A stretch of DNA of 9,227 nt, taken from assembly GCA_948438565.1 (NCBI GenBank), contig CAOJLW010000080.1, forward strand, positions 1 to 9,227. The letters are read 5' to 3'. This stretch comes from an uncultured Lachnospiraceae bacterium. Its GTDB lineage: Bacteria; Bacillota; Clostridia; Lachnospirales; Lachnospiraceae. Positions 1 to 5,990 of this stretch are shown here, piece after piece (the first letter of the stretch is position 1; each line of letters starts with the position of its first letter). Position numbers and translations under genes: made by a program. The notes below the pieces were generated by a model that was given only the letters and a program-made list of their open reading frames with translations, was not told the origin of the DNA and searched no databases.

Positions 1-189
1 CATCTCTCGGTCCCAAAAGGCCGGCCGAGATCCGTCTGTTTCGCATACGCGGCGCGTGTCCGTCCCGTCTCCGATATAGACAATCCGGCTGCCCCGTACC
101 CAAAGCTCCCCTTCGGTCAGAGCAAACCGGTCTTGCCCGGATTCGTTTTGCAGCGTCAGGATTTTTGCGTTGTAAAAACGGATATTCAT
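1..189 (-). CDS. Amidohydrolase N-terminus, possibly MTA/SAH deaminase-like (partial)
   Basis: This is an open frame of 63 codons that starts with ATG at 187-189 and runs off the left edge, so the 3' part is missing. The protein begins MNIRFYNAKILTL and continues with GELWVRGSRIVYIGDG (residues 27-42). This is the N-terminal beta-sandwich pattern of composite-domain amidohydrolases such as methylthioadenosine/S-adenosylhomocysteine deaminases, guanine deaminases and cytosine deaminases. The metal-binding HxH motif of the family would lie just beyond the window, so catalytic competence and substrate cannot be judged. A strong ribosome binding site (GGAGGTGAC, 193-201) sits 7 nt before the ATG. 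The start overlaps the stop of the upstream purine nucleoside phosphorylase gene as ATGA, which implies one operon and probably translational coupling. By inference it deaminates a purine nucleoside or base in salvage. The superfamily call is fairly secure and the exact substrate is not. Confidence 0.72.
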   Translation of the reverse strand, partial: MNIRFYNAKILTLQNESGQDRFALTEGELWVRGSRIVYIGDGTDTRRVCETDGSRPAFWDREM

Positions 190-1043
190 TCCGTCACCTC
201 CGTTTTTGTCTGTAAATAAGCGCCCATTTGCACAATGGATGCATAGACCAGTTTTTTAAAATCCGGCGCCACCCGATCGGCCGTCTCCTGAATCTCCGCA
301 TGATCCAAAGGCCTCGGCAAAATCCCGGCCGCCAAGTTGGAAATACAGGTCTCGCCTGCCACCTGCATACCCCTATGACTGGCTGCAATCGCTTCACAGG
401 CTGTACTCATGCCAACCGCGTCTGCGCCCAGGATACGGCACATCGAAATTTCCTCCGGCGTCTCATACTGCGGCCCGGTAAATTGCAGATACACTCCCTG
501 TTTTAAACCAATATTATAATCCAGCGCAGTTTTTATCAGAATCCTTTGCAGATCTTCATCATAGATATGGCTCATATCCGGAAACCTTGTCCCAAGCGCG
601 TCTATATTTGGGCCAATTAACGGAGACGGTACAAACGAAGCAATCTGACCGGTGATCAACATAAAATCCCCGGCCTGCATCCCTTGTCCAATTCCTCCCG
701 CCGCATTTGTCAGAAATAAAATATCCGCTCCCATCCGTCTCATCAGCCGTATTGGCAGCACAACATCCGCCATCGGATACCCCTCGTAATAATGTACCCG
801 GCCCTGCATACAGACAACCGGAACGTCTCCGGCATACCCAAAGATATACCGACCTTTATGCCCGGGCACGGTGGACACCGGGAATCCTTCGATCTCATGG
901 TAGTCCAGAGTTGCCGTAACCTTGAGCTCCTGTGCAAACTCCCCTAAACCGGAACCCAGAACCAGGGCAACCCTGGGGTGAAAATCAATTTTCTCCTTTA
1001 CGCTCTCAAAACATGACTGTAATTTTGTATATACCTCATCCAT
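186..1043 (-). CDS. punA: Purine nucleoside phosphorylase, trimeric (PNP-II) type
   Basis: A 285-residue cytosolic enzyme that phosphorolyses purine nucleosides to the free base and ribose-1-phosphate in salvage. It matches the human/B. subtilis trimeric PNP family along its length: LGSGLG phosphate loop (29-34, S31), VPGHKGR (59-65, H62), MQGRVHYYEGYP (79-90, R82, H84, Y86), LTNAAGGI (111-118), YETPEEI (193-199, E194), GADAVGMST (206-214, M212) and SN (235-236). E194, M212 and N236 keep the spacing of human E201, M219 and N243, the base-binding residues that favour 6-oxopurines (inosine, guanosine). One deviation is GQ at 132-133, where the human enzyme has Asp-His. An in-frame ATG 33 nt upstream (1076) would give 296 residues, but it lacks a ribosome binding site and lies inside a long hairpin. 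The ATG at 1043 has CAGGAGG (1049-1055) 5 nt ahead and gives the usual family length. The gene has its own promoter and is coupled to the downstream amidohydrolase. Confidence 0.95.
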   Translation of the reverse strand: MDEVYTKLQSCFESVKEKIDFHPRVALVLGSGLGEFAQELKVTATLDYHEIEGFPVSTVPGHKGRYIFGYAGDVPVVCMQGRVHYYEGYPMADVVLPIRLMRRMGADILFLTNAAGGIGQGMQAGDFMLITGQIASFVPSPLIGPNIDALGTRFPDMSHIYDEDLQRILIKTALDYNIGLKQGVYLQFTGPQYETPEEISMCRILGADAVGMSTACEAIAASHRGMQVAGETCISNLAAGILPRPLDHAEIQETADRVAPDFKKLVYASIVQMGAYLQTKTEVTE

Positions 1044-1057
1044 ATCCGCCTCCTGGA

Positions 1058-1103
1058 GCGTGTCTGAAAAATACATCCGGCGGGAATGATTTTTCGGACA
1101 CGC
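1058..1103 (-). promoter_or_regulatory. Long hairpin in the punA leader, just before the ribosome binding site
   Basis: The arms are 1058-1072 and 1089-1103. GCGTGTC pairs with GACACGC and GAAAAAT with ATTTTTC, with a single interruption at 1065/1096 (a C-A mismatch in the transcript). The loop can extend the stem through CAT/ATG and CC/GG (1074-1078 with 1084-1088, one bulge). The 3' arm ends 2 nt before CAGGAGG, so the structure abuts but does not cover the ribosome binding site. In the transcript the inner short stem is followed by UAUUUUUC, so a weaker terminator-like fold is also possible. Its role is unknown: a 5' stabiliser, a regulated leader, or the end of spoIVA transcription are all possible. 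Confidence 0.7.
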
Positions 1104-1108
1104 ATTTA

Positions 1109-1121
1109 CGTACTCTGTACG
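1109..1121 (-). promoter_or_regulatory. Small upstream hairpin in the punA leader
   Basis: CGTAC (1109-1113) and GTACG (1117-1121) form a perfect 5-bp stem with a 3-nt loop. It lies 5 nt upstream, in transcript order, of the long hairpin at 1058-1103 and within the first 25 nt of the predicted transcript. Together the two stems occupy most of the roughly 88-nt leader. A short stem like this could also occur by chance. Confidence 0.4.
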
Positions 1122-1138
1122 CGCTCTGCTTTTGTACC

Positions 1139-1167
1139 ATTATATAGGCAAATGTCCGCGACCGCAA
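1139..1167 (-). promoter_or_regulatory. Sigma-A type promoter for the punA-amidohydrolase operon
   Basis: A perfect -10 box TATAAT (1139-1144) lies 17 bp from a weaker -35 box TTGCGG (1162-1167). Transcription would start near 1132 and give a leader of about 88 nt before the ATG at 1043. The -35 begins only 4 nt after the spoIVA stop codon, so punA can be expressed independently of sporulation. No purine riboswitch core was recognised in the leader. Confidence 0.7.
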
Positions 1168-1170
1168 CCA

Positions 1171-2661
1171 TTAAATAATAATGCACACGAGTCCGCCGCT
1201 GCTGTCATTGACAATTTTCTGCATCGTATCCTGTAACTTCATCTGGCATTCGTCATCCATCATCGAAATCTTGCTGCGGATGCCGTCCTCCATCAATTCT
1301 CCGACGGATTTTCCAAATATATTGGTATCCCAGACGCCACTTGGCGTATTCTGACCTTCCTTGATATAAGCAATCAAGTCCTTGGCCTGCTCCTCACTGC
1401 CTACAATCGGAGCGATCTCTGTCTCAATGTTGGCTCGAATCAAATGTACGGAAGGCGACGTCGCTTTTAACTTAACGCCGTATTTATTGCCATGTCGGAT
1501 AAGCTCCGGCTCCTCCAGCGTAATGTCATTTAACTGCGGATGAATCACGCCATACCCTTTCATCTGCACCGCATTGACGGCATCCGCCACTTTGGCAAAC
1601 GCATTTTTCTGCGCGGACAACTCTTTGATCATGGATATCAACTGATACTCGCCTTGTATCGGCACGCCGGTCAGCTCGCTGATATTTTCGTAATAGTACT
1701 TATCTTCCATTTCAATTTTAATTTTTAAAAGTCCCTGCGCCAGATCGATTTTATCCAGATGGATATCTGCAATATATTCCGAATTCTCCTGTTTTTTCAC
1801 CTGTTTTGCGTCTTTGGCCTTGGTCACCATGTTTAAAATCGCGCGCGTATTTTCGATGACGTTTTCCTTCATTCGATTGGATGCCGGAAGCATTTCCGCC
1901 CACTTGGGAATATAAAATTCGATCTTGACAATCGGAAATTCATATAAAATACTTTCCAGGATCCGGTTGATATCATCCTTGCGCAGCTGCTCACAGCTTA
2001 CGGGAACGACCGGAGTCTGATATTTTTCCATCATCTGCTCTGACAATTTGACGGTTTCATCGCTATAAGGCCTTTCGGAATTTAAGACCACAATAAACGG
2101 CTTGCCTAACGTCTTTAACTCCGCAATCGTTTTTTCTTCGGCAGCCAGATAATTGTCCCGTTTCAATTCCCCAAAAGAGCCGTCCGTAGTCACTACAATC
2201 CCAATCGTCGCATGATCCTTGATCACCTTCTGCGTCCCGATCGATGCCGCGTCCACAAACGGAATCTCATAATCAAACCAGGGCGTTTTGACCATACGTT
2301 TATTATTCCCTTCCATATGCCCTGCCGCGCCGTCCACCATATACCCGACGCAGTCAATTAAGCGCACCTTGACTTCGGTTTCCCCTTCCAAATGGATCGT
2401 AGCCGCATCCTTTGGAATAAATTTGGGTTCCGTCGTCATAATCGTTTTCCCCTGCGCCGACTGCGGCAATTCGTCAACCGTCCTCGCTCTGCTGTTTTCA
2501 TCCTCCATATTCGGAAGCACCATCATATCCATAAAGCGTTTGATAAACGTCGATTTGCCAGTACGCACAGGGCCTACCACGCCGATATAAATTTCGCCGC
2601 CGGTTCTCTGCCGTATGTCTTTATAAAGATTAAAATCTTTATTTCCGGACGCCATTTCCAT
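1171..2661 (-). CDS. spoIVA: Stage IV sporulation protein A, spore coat morphogenetic ATPase
   Basis: A 496-residue cytoskeleton-like ATPase (B. subtilis SpoIVA has 492). In the mother cell it polymerises on the forespore outer membrane to form the coat basement layer and is also needed for cortex formation. It belongs to the TRAFAC P-loop class but hydrolyses ATP. Visible are the Walker A loop GPVRTGKST (30-38, K36), the sensor threonines in GKTIMTTEPKF (T76, T77), the Walker B-type LIDCVGY (101-107, D103) and VVLNSERP (191-198). The offset of six from B. subtilis K30, T70/T71 and D97 holds at each site. A charged middle domain and a C-terminal domain ending SSGGLVCIII follow. Known family partners are SpoVM and SpoVID in Bacillus and SipL in C. 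difficile; none is in this window. An ATG 51 nt further upstream falls inside the sigma-E -10 box. The start at 2661 has AAAGGGG (2671-2677) 9 nt ahead. Confidence 0.97.
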   Translation of the reverse strand: MEMASGNKDFNLYKDIRQRTGGEIYIGVVGPVRTGKSTFIKRFMDMMVLPNMEDENSRARTVDELPQSAQGKTIMTTEPKFIPKDAATIHLEGETEVKVRLIDCVGYMVDGAAGHMEGNNKRMVKTPWFDYEIPFVDAASIGTQKVIKDHATIGIVVTTDGSFGELKRDNYLAAEEKTIAELKTLGKPFIVVLNSERPYSDETVKLSEQMMEKYQTPVVPVSCEQLRKDDINRILESILYEFPIVKIEFYIPKWAEMLPASNRMKENVIENTRAILNMVTKAKDAKQVKKQENSEYIADIHLDKIDLAQGLLKIKIEMEDKYYYENISELTGVPIQGEYQLISMIKELSAQKNAFAKVADAVNAVQMKGYGVIHPQLNDITLEEPELIRHGNKYGVKLKATSPSVHLIRANIETEIAPIVGSEEQAKDLIAYIKEGQNTPSGVWDTNIFGKSVGELMEDGIRSKISMMDDECQMKLQDTMQKIVNDSSGGLVCIII

Positions 2662-2710
2662 AAAAAATAACCCCTTTCCCACAACATATTCATTGAAAAA
2701 CAATTTATAC

Positions 2711-2739
2711 ATTGTATGAAAGGAGTTATGGATTATGAC
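2711..2739 (-). promoter_or_regulatory. Sigma-E type mother-cell promoter of spoIVA
   Basis: GTCATAAT (2732-2739) and CATACAAT (2711-2718) are separated by 13 bp. They match the B. subtilis sigma-E consensus (about GTCATATT, 13-15 bp, CATACAMT) with one mismatch. spoIVA is a classic sigma-E regulon member, so motif and gene agree. The predicted transcript starts near 2704, leaving a leader of about 43 nt. Confidence 0.82.
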
Positions 2740-2761
2740 TGCAAATGATACAAAACTCCCT
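2720..2761 (-). terminator. Possible weak terminator stem after pyk, overlapping the sigma-E promoter
   Basis: In the pyk transcript AGGGAGTT (2754-2761) can pair with AACTCCTT (2720-2727) as an 8-bp stem with one G-U pair. The loop is long (26 nt) and only a short U tract follows, so this is a poor intrinsic terminator on sequence alone. It is the only candidate between pyk and spoIVA, and it spans the -35 box and spacer of the spoIVA promoter. Confidence 0.25.
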
Positions 2762-2768
2762 CGTAAGT

Positions 2769-4184
2769 CTATACCGTCTGCACCTTAATCATATTTGTCG
2801 TCCCGGATACCCCAATCGGCACGCCGGAAGTTATAACCGTAATATCTCCATGACTCAAATAGTTTTGCGCTTCGGCCACTTCCAAGACATGATCAAACAA
2901 TTCAAAGATGTCTTTTTTCTTTTCTAAAATCACCGGCACCGTACCCCAGACCAAATTGAGCTGACGCGCCACTTTTTCTTCAATCGATCCACAGACAATT
3001 TCACAGGCCGGGCAGTATTTTGCAATATTCCTTGCAGAATAGCCGCTTTTTGTCACAGTTACAATCGCCGACGCATTCAGATCGAGCGCGGTCGTACAGG
3101 TCGCATGACAAATAGCGTCGGTAATATCCGGATTGGCTTTCCGATCTCTGGCAAAGAAACGCTTCCGGTAATCGATATCCTGCTCCGTACGATCCGCAAT
3201 CCGCGCCATCGTCTCTAACGCCTCCACCGGGTACAATCCCGCCGCCGTTTCACCGGAAAGCATAATCGCGCCGGTTCCATCATAAATCGCATTGGCCACG
3301 TCCGTAGTCTCGGCTCTGGTCGGCCTCGGGTGTTTCATCATGGAATCGAGCATCTGCGTGGCTGTAATAATCTGTTTGCCGGCCTCCATGCCTTTTTTGA
3401 TAATCATTTTTTGAATCACTGGAACTTCTTCATAGGGAATTTCCACGCCCATATCGCCCCTGGCAACCATAACGCCTTCTGCGGCTTCTAAAATCTCGTC
3501 AATTTTGGCCACGCCTTCCCGGTTCTCAATTTTTGCAATAATATGCACGTCATATCCGCCATGGTCATTTAAAAATTTACGCATTTTATGGATATCGTCC
3601 GCCCTTCTGACAAACGATGCGGCTACAAAATCCACGTCCTGTTTGATACCAAACAGTAAATCCTCTTTATCCTTTTCCGATAAAAACGGCATCGAAAGCT
3701 CGACATTTGGGACATTGACGCCTTTATGATTGGAAACCTTGCCCCCGTTTTTGACCTGACAGACAATCTGTCCGTCTATCAGCTCTATCACTTCCATCTC
3801 AACCAGACCGTCGTCCACCAAAATCGTCGTGCCGACCTCGACGTCCTGATACAGATCCGGATAGGTAATGGAAATACCATCTTGATCGCCCTCATGTTCT
3901 TCGGCATATAAAATAAATTTCTGGCCAGCCTCTAAAACGGCTTCCCCATCCCGAAAATCTCCAAGACGAATCTCCGGCCCTTTGGTATCCAACATAATTG
4001 CGGTCAAGGCATGATGCTTTTCACGCAGTTCTTTTACCTGATCCATCCTGGCTTTATGCTCGTCATAACTACCATGGGAAAAATTCAGTCTCGCAACATT
4101 CATTCCATTTACAATTAGTTTTTCCAATACGTCGCCTTTGTCTGTCGCCGGGCCCAACGTACATACAATTTTCGTTTTCCTCAT
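2769..4184 (-). CDS. pyk: Pyruvate kinase, short form
   Basis: A 471-residue glycolytic enzyme in the cytosol: phosphoenolpyruvate + ADP to pyruvate + ATP. In order there are the N-terminal barrel start KTKIVCTLGPA (3-13), ARLNFSHG (31-38, R32 and N34 in the active site), LDTKGPEIR (65-73), the B-domain (about 75-160), the pyruvate kinase signature IIAKIENREGV (215-225, catalytic K218 and metal ligand E220), ARGDMGVEIP (241-250, ligand D244), ITATQMLDSM (273-282, T276) and MLSGETA (308-314). The C-terminal allosteric domain runs from about 341 to 471. The protein ends there, so it lacks the additional PEP-utiliser-like domain that makes Bacillus enzymes about 585 residues; the short form is common elsewhere. 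An in-frame GTG at 4202 was rejected because the ribosome binding site AAAAGGAG (4192-4199) lies between it and the ATG at 4184, 7 nt away. It has its own strong promoter. Confidence 0.97.
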   Translation of the reverse strand: MRKTKIVCTLGPATDKGDVLEKLIVNGMNVARLNFSHGSYDEHKARMDQVKELREKHHALTAIMLDTKGPEIRLGDFRDGEAVLEAGQKFILYAEEHEGDQDGISITYPDLYQDVEVGTTILVDDGLVEMEVIELIDGQIVCQVKNGGKVSNHKGVNVPNVELSMPFLSEKDKEDLLFGIKQDVDFVAASFVRRADDIHKMRKFLNDHGGYDVHIIAKIENREGVAKIDEILEAAEGVMVARGDMGVEIPYEEVPVIQKMIIKKGMEAGKQIITATQMLDSMMKHPRPTRAETTDVANAIYDGTGAIMLSGETAAGLYPVEALETMARIADRTEQDIDYRKRFFARDRKANPDITDAICHATCTTALDLNASAIVTVTKSGYSARNIAKYCPACEIVCGSIEEKVARQLNLVWGTVPVILEKKKDIFELFDHVLEVAEAQNYLSHGDITVITSGVPIGVSGTTNMIKVQTV

Positions 4185-4234
4185 GCTTTCTCTCCTTTTC
4201 ACTGTTTATTTTTTCCAAATGATAAACCGTTACT

Positions 4235-4263
4235 ATTTTATATTATCATGCCACGCTTTTCAA
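4235..4263 (-). promoter_or_regulatory. Sigma-A type promoter of pyk
   Basis: TTGAAA (4258-4263) and TAAAAT (4235-4240) are separated by exactly 17 bp, with one mismatch to consensus in each box. Transcription would begin near 4228, giving a leader of about 44 nt. This is the best vegetative promoter in the window and fits a highly expressed glycolytic gene that is independent of the permease array upstream. Confidence 0.78.
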
Positions 4264-4308
4264 GAATCTATTGTAACCCCCTACGCTAAATAATTGTTAA
4301 TTTTTTAT

Positions 4309-4333
4309 AAAAAAGTGTGCTCGTCAGCGCACT
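4309..4333 (-). terminator. Terminator-like hairpin at the end of the permease array
   Basis: In the minus-strand transcript AGTGCGC (4327-4333) pairs with GCACACT (4314-4320) across a 6-nt loop, with one internal mismatch, and is followed by a run of six T (4309-4314). It lies between the last permease and the pyk promoter, where a terminator is expected. A competing stem (4330-4334 with 4343-4347, CACTC with GAGTG) uses the same 5' arm. The 9-mer CTCGTCAGC occurs twice nearby on the plus strand (4320-4328 and 4352-4360). Confidence 0.5.
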
Positions 4334-4410
4334 CTCGCGCCGGAGTGGAACCTCGTCAGCAGTCATTTTTCTATCCTTGACAAGCGTCAACTAAAAAACG
4401 CCGCTTATCT

Positions 4411-5913
4411 TTACATCAGCCGCATCAACTTTTTAGGCTCCAGGCTTCGTATCTCTCCAAACGACAAACACACGCTAAACGCCGAAACGCTGCATACAAA
4501 CAATGTTGTAAAACCTAACGCGCCCATCGAAACATCATGCCTCAGCATCACCTCATCCGATGAGGCTTTTGTAATCTCAAGTTCATAGATGCTCGCTGAA
4601 ACCTGATATGCCTCCGCATCCGCTTTTGGCGCATACATCCGCTCCATGGCGTCCGCACAGCCATCCAGCATCGGCCCTGACAGGACAAACGCCACAGCCA
4701 ACGCCATCATCGAAACCAGCAGGCACTCCGTCAGCATCTGGCCAAGCGCTCCCCTTTTTCTAATCCCAACGGAAATCAAAATGCCCACTTCATGCCGCCT
4801 CCCCTGCACCCACAATTTCAGCACAAGATACAAGATCACGCCAATTCCCGCAAGGCCGACTGTCAACAGTATTATGGCAAAGACACGGATTCTCTGATAC
4901 GGCTTGACCGCAGCCTGATAAGCGGAACTGTCCACAACCACACGAATATTGTTTAAATCCAGTTCCTCCCACTCCTCTACCCGCTGCATTATTGCGTCCA
5001 GCTCTCCCGGATCCTCCACAAAAAACTCCACTTCATTATATCCTTCCCATTCATATGCGTTGCCGTCATTGCGATTCGTCTGATTCTTCTCCAGTACGGC
5101 ATAGGTATCCATATCTGCATAAATAATATTATCGATATAACAGCTTTCATAGGTATATTCCGACGGCTCCTGACTGAAATTGGCATGGAAGAAACCAACA
5201 ATCTCCAGTTCAACCGGCTCTCCCCATGTCTTTAATGGTTCTTCGCTTGGCTGAAACATCCCTTCCTTCGTCTCCACAATAAACGTATCCCCTATGGACA
5301 GGCCGTTCTCCTTGGCCAGCCACTCAGATATCACGGCTTTAAAGCGATCCCCCTTTGCGATATTACGTCCCTCTGTAATATTCAAAGCTCCCGTTCTAAA
5401 GTTGTAGTGCAGATCGCCGTTTTGACAAGGATAAACCACTGACTCATTCTGCCAAACTCTCAACTCCTCTTCCGTCGTCCAGCCGGCTCCCACTTTTTTT
5501 GCAAATGCGATTGTCTCCTCATCATCCGCTTGTGTAGAGGCCCATGCGCCCGGCTTTAATTTTAAATCTGTCCACACATAGTTCATCCAATTAACGCAGA
5601 AATCTTTGACCCCATCCAGCGAAAGTATCTTCTCTATCATTTCATCGGTCACGGTAGGACCGACATAAACATTCGAGCCGCCACCCTGCTCATAATCAAT
5701 ATGCTTACGATATAACTCATTTTCCGTATTCACCTCAAGGATAAACCCTGACGCCAGGCTTTTGCGCAGGCTGTCCGCCTGCCCCTTTGCACTCTCTTGA
5801 AAGGAAACCCCCAACAGGACAAAACAGGACATCAAAAGCAAAAGCGCCGTCAACAACACAGTCCGTCCCTTTTTCCGTGTCAAGTACAACACTGCCCGTT
5901 TTAAAAAACTCAA
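4411..5913 (-). CDS. FtsX/MacB-like ABC permease, copy 1 (TTG start)
   Basis: A 500-residue predicted inner-membrane protein. It has a basic N-terminus (KRAVLYLTRKKGRT), TM1 at about 17-38, a large extracytoplasmic MacB_PCD-like domain (about 39-342, including GRNIAKGD, AVISEWLA and LEIVGFF), TM2 at 343-369, a cytosolic loop with QGRRHEVGILISVGIRK, TM3 at about 395-416, a short outer loop, TM4 at about 461-488 and a tail LEPKKLMRLM. This is the four-helix layout of the FtsX family, which normally pairs with an ABC ATPase to move or respond to peptides, lipids or drugs; no ATPase is visible here. The frame begins with TTG at 5911-5913, aligned with the ATG of the other copies, 7 nt after GGGGGG. 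A nearby ATG (5918-5920) abuts the ribosome binding site and is out of frame. Identity to copy 2 is about 78% without indels. The substrate is unknown. Confidence 0.85.
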   Translation of the reverse strand: MSFLKRAVLYLTRKKGRTVLLTALLLLMSCFVLLGVSFQESAKGQADSLRKSLASGFILEVNTENELYRKHIDYEQGGGSNVYVGPTVTDEMIEKILSLDGVKDFCVNWMNYVWTDLKLKPGAWASTQADDEETIAFAKKVGAGWTTEEELRVWQNESVVYPCQNGDLHYNFRTGALNITEGRNIAKGDRFKAVISEWLAKENGLSIGDTFIVETKEGMFQPSEEPLKTWGEPVELEIVGFFHANFSQEPSEYTYESCYIDNIIYADMDTYAVLEKNQTNRNDGNAYEWEGYNEVEFFVEDPGELDAIMQRVEEWEELDLNNIRVVVDSSAYQAAVKPYQRIRVFAIILLTVGLAGIGVILYLVLKLWVQGRRHEVGILISVGIRKRGALGQMLTECLLVSMMALAVAFVLSGPMLDGCADAMERMYAPKADAEAYQVSASIYELEITKASSDEVMLRHDVSMGALGFTTLFVCSVSAFSVCLSFGEIRSLEPKKLMRLM

Positions 5914-5927
5914 TTTTCATCCCCCCT
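5914..5927 (-). promoter_or_regulatory. Ribosome binding site supporting the TTG start of permease copy 1
   Basis: AGGGGGG (5921-5927) is followed by 7 nt and then TTG (5911-5913). The corresponding site in copy 2 is GGGGAGG, 8 nt and ATG. The ATG at 5918-5920 directly touches the G run and leaves no spacing, so it is an unlikely initiator. It would read a different frame that ends near 5735. Confidence 0.55.
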
Positions 5928-5990
5928 AGTTCATACCGCTCCATAAAATCCGCCAACCATCAAGCAATGTATACGACCAACCGTATTCCC

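Noticed and set aside
1044..1132. Possible purine (guanine-type) riboswitch in the punA leader
   Set aside because: The three-way junction core and conserved loop sequences of the purine riboswitch are absent; only two consecutive hairpins are seen.
2691..2717. Short dyads (ATTG/CAAT and ATACA/TGTAT) near the spoIVA start, considered as an operator
   Set aside because: The arms are 4-5 bp in AT-rich sequence and one is part of the sigma-E -10 box, so chance is a sufficient explanation.
2734..2780. Small plus-strand frame of 17 codons (ATG at 2735) with an AAAGGAG site 9 nt ahead
   Set aside because: It overlaps the end of pyk and the sigma-E promoter of spoIVA on the other strand, has no clear plus-strand promoter, and is too short to judge. 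The AAAGGAG is explained as the complement of the AACTCCTT arm.
4377..4390. Perfect 5-bp inverted repeat TTGAC/GTCAA just after permease copy 1, considered as a terminator
   Set aside because: No T run follows in the transcript direction. The stem at 4309-4333 is a better candidate.
5735..5956. Frame starting near the permease copy 1 ribosome binding site in a different frame, with a similar frame at 7306-7548
   Set aside because: The resemblance between the two frames follows from DNA identity of the tandem copies. The permease frame carries the conserved protein, and the ATG at 5918-5920 has no spacing from the ribosome binding site.
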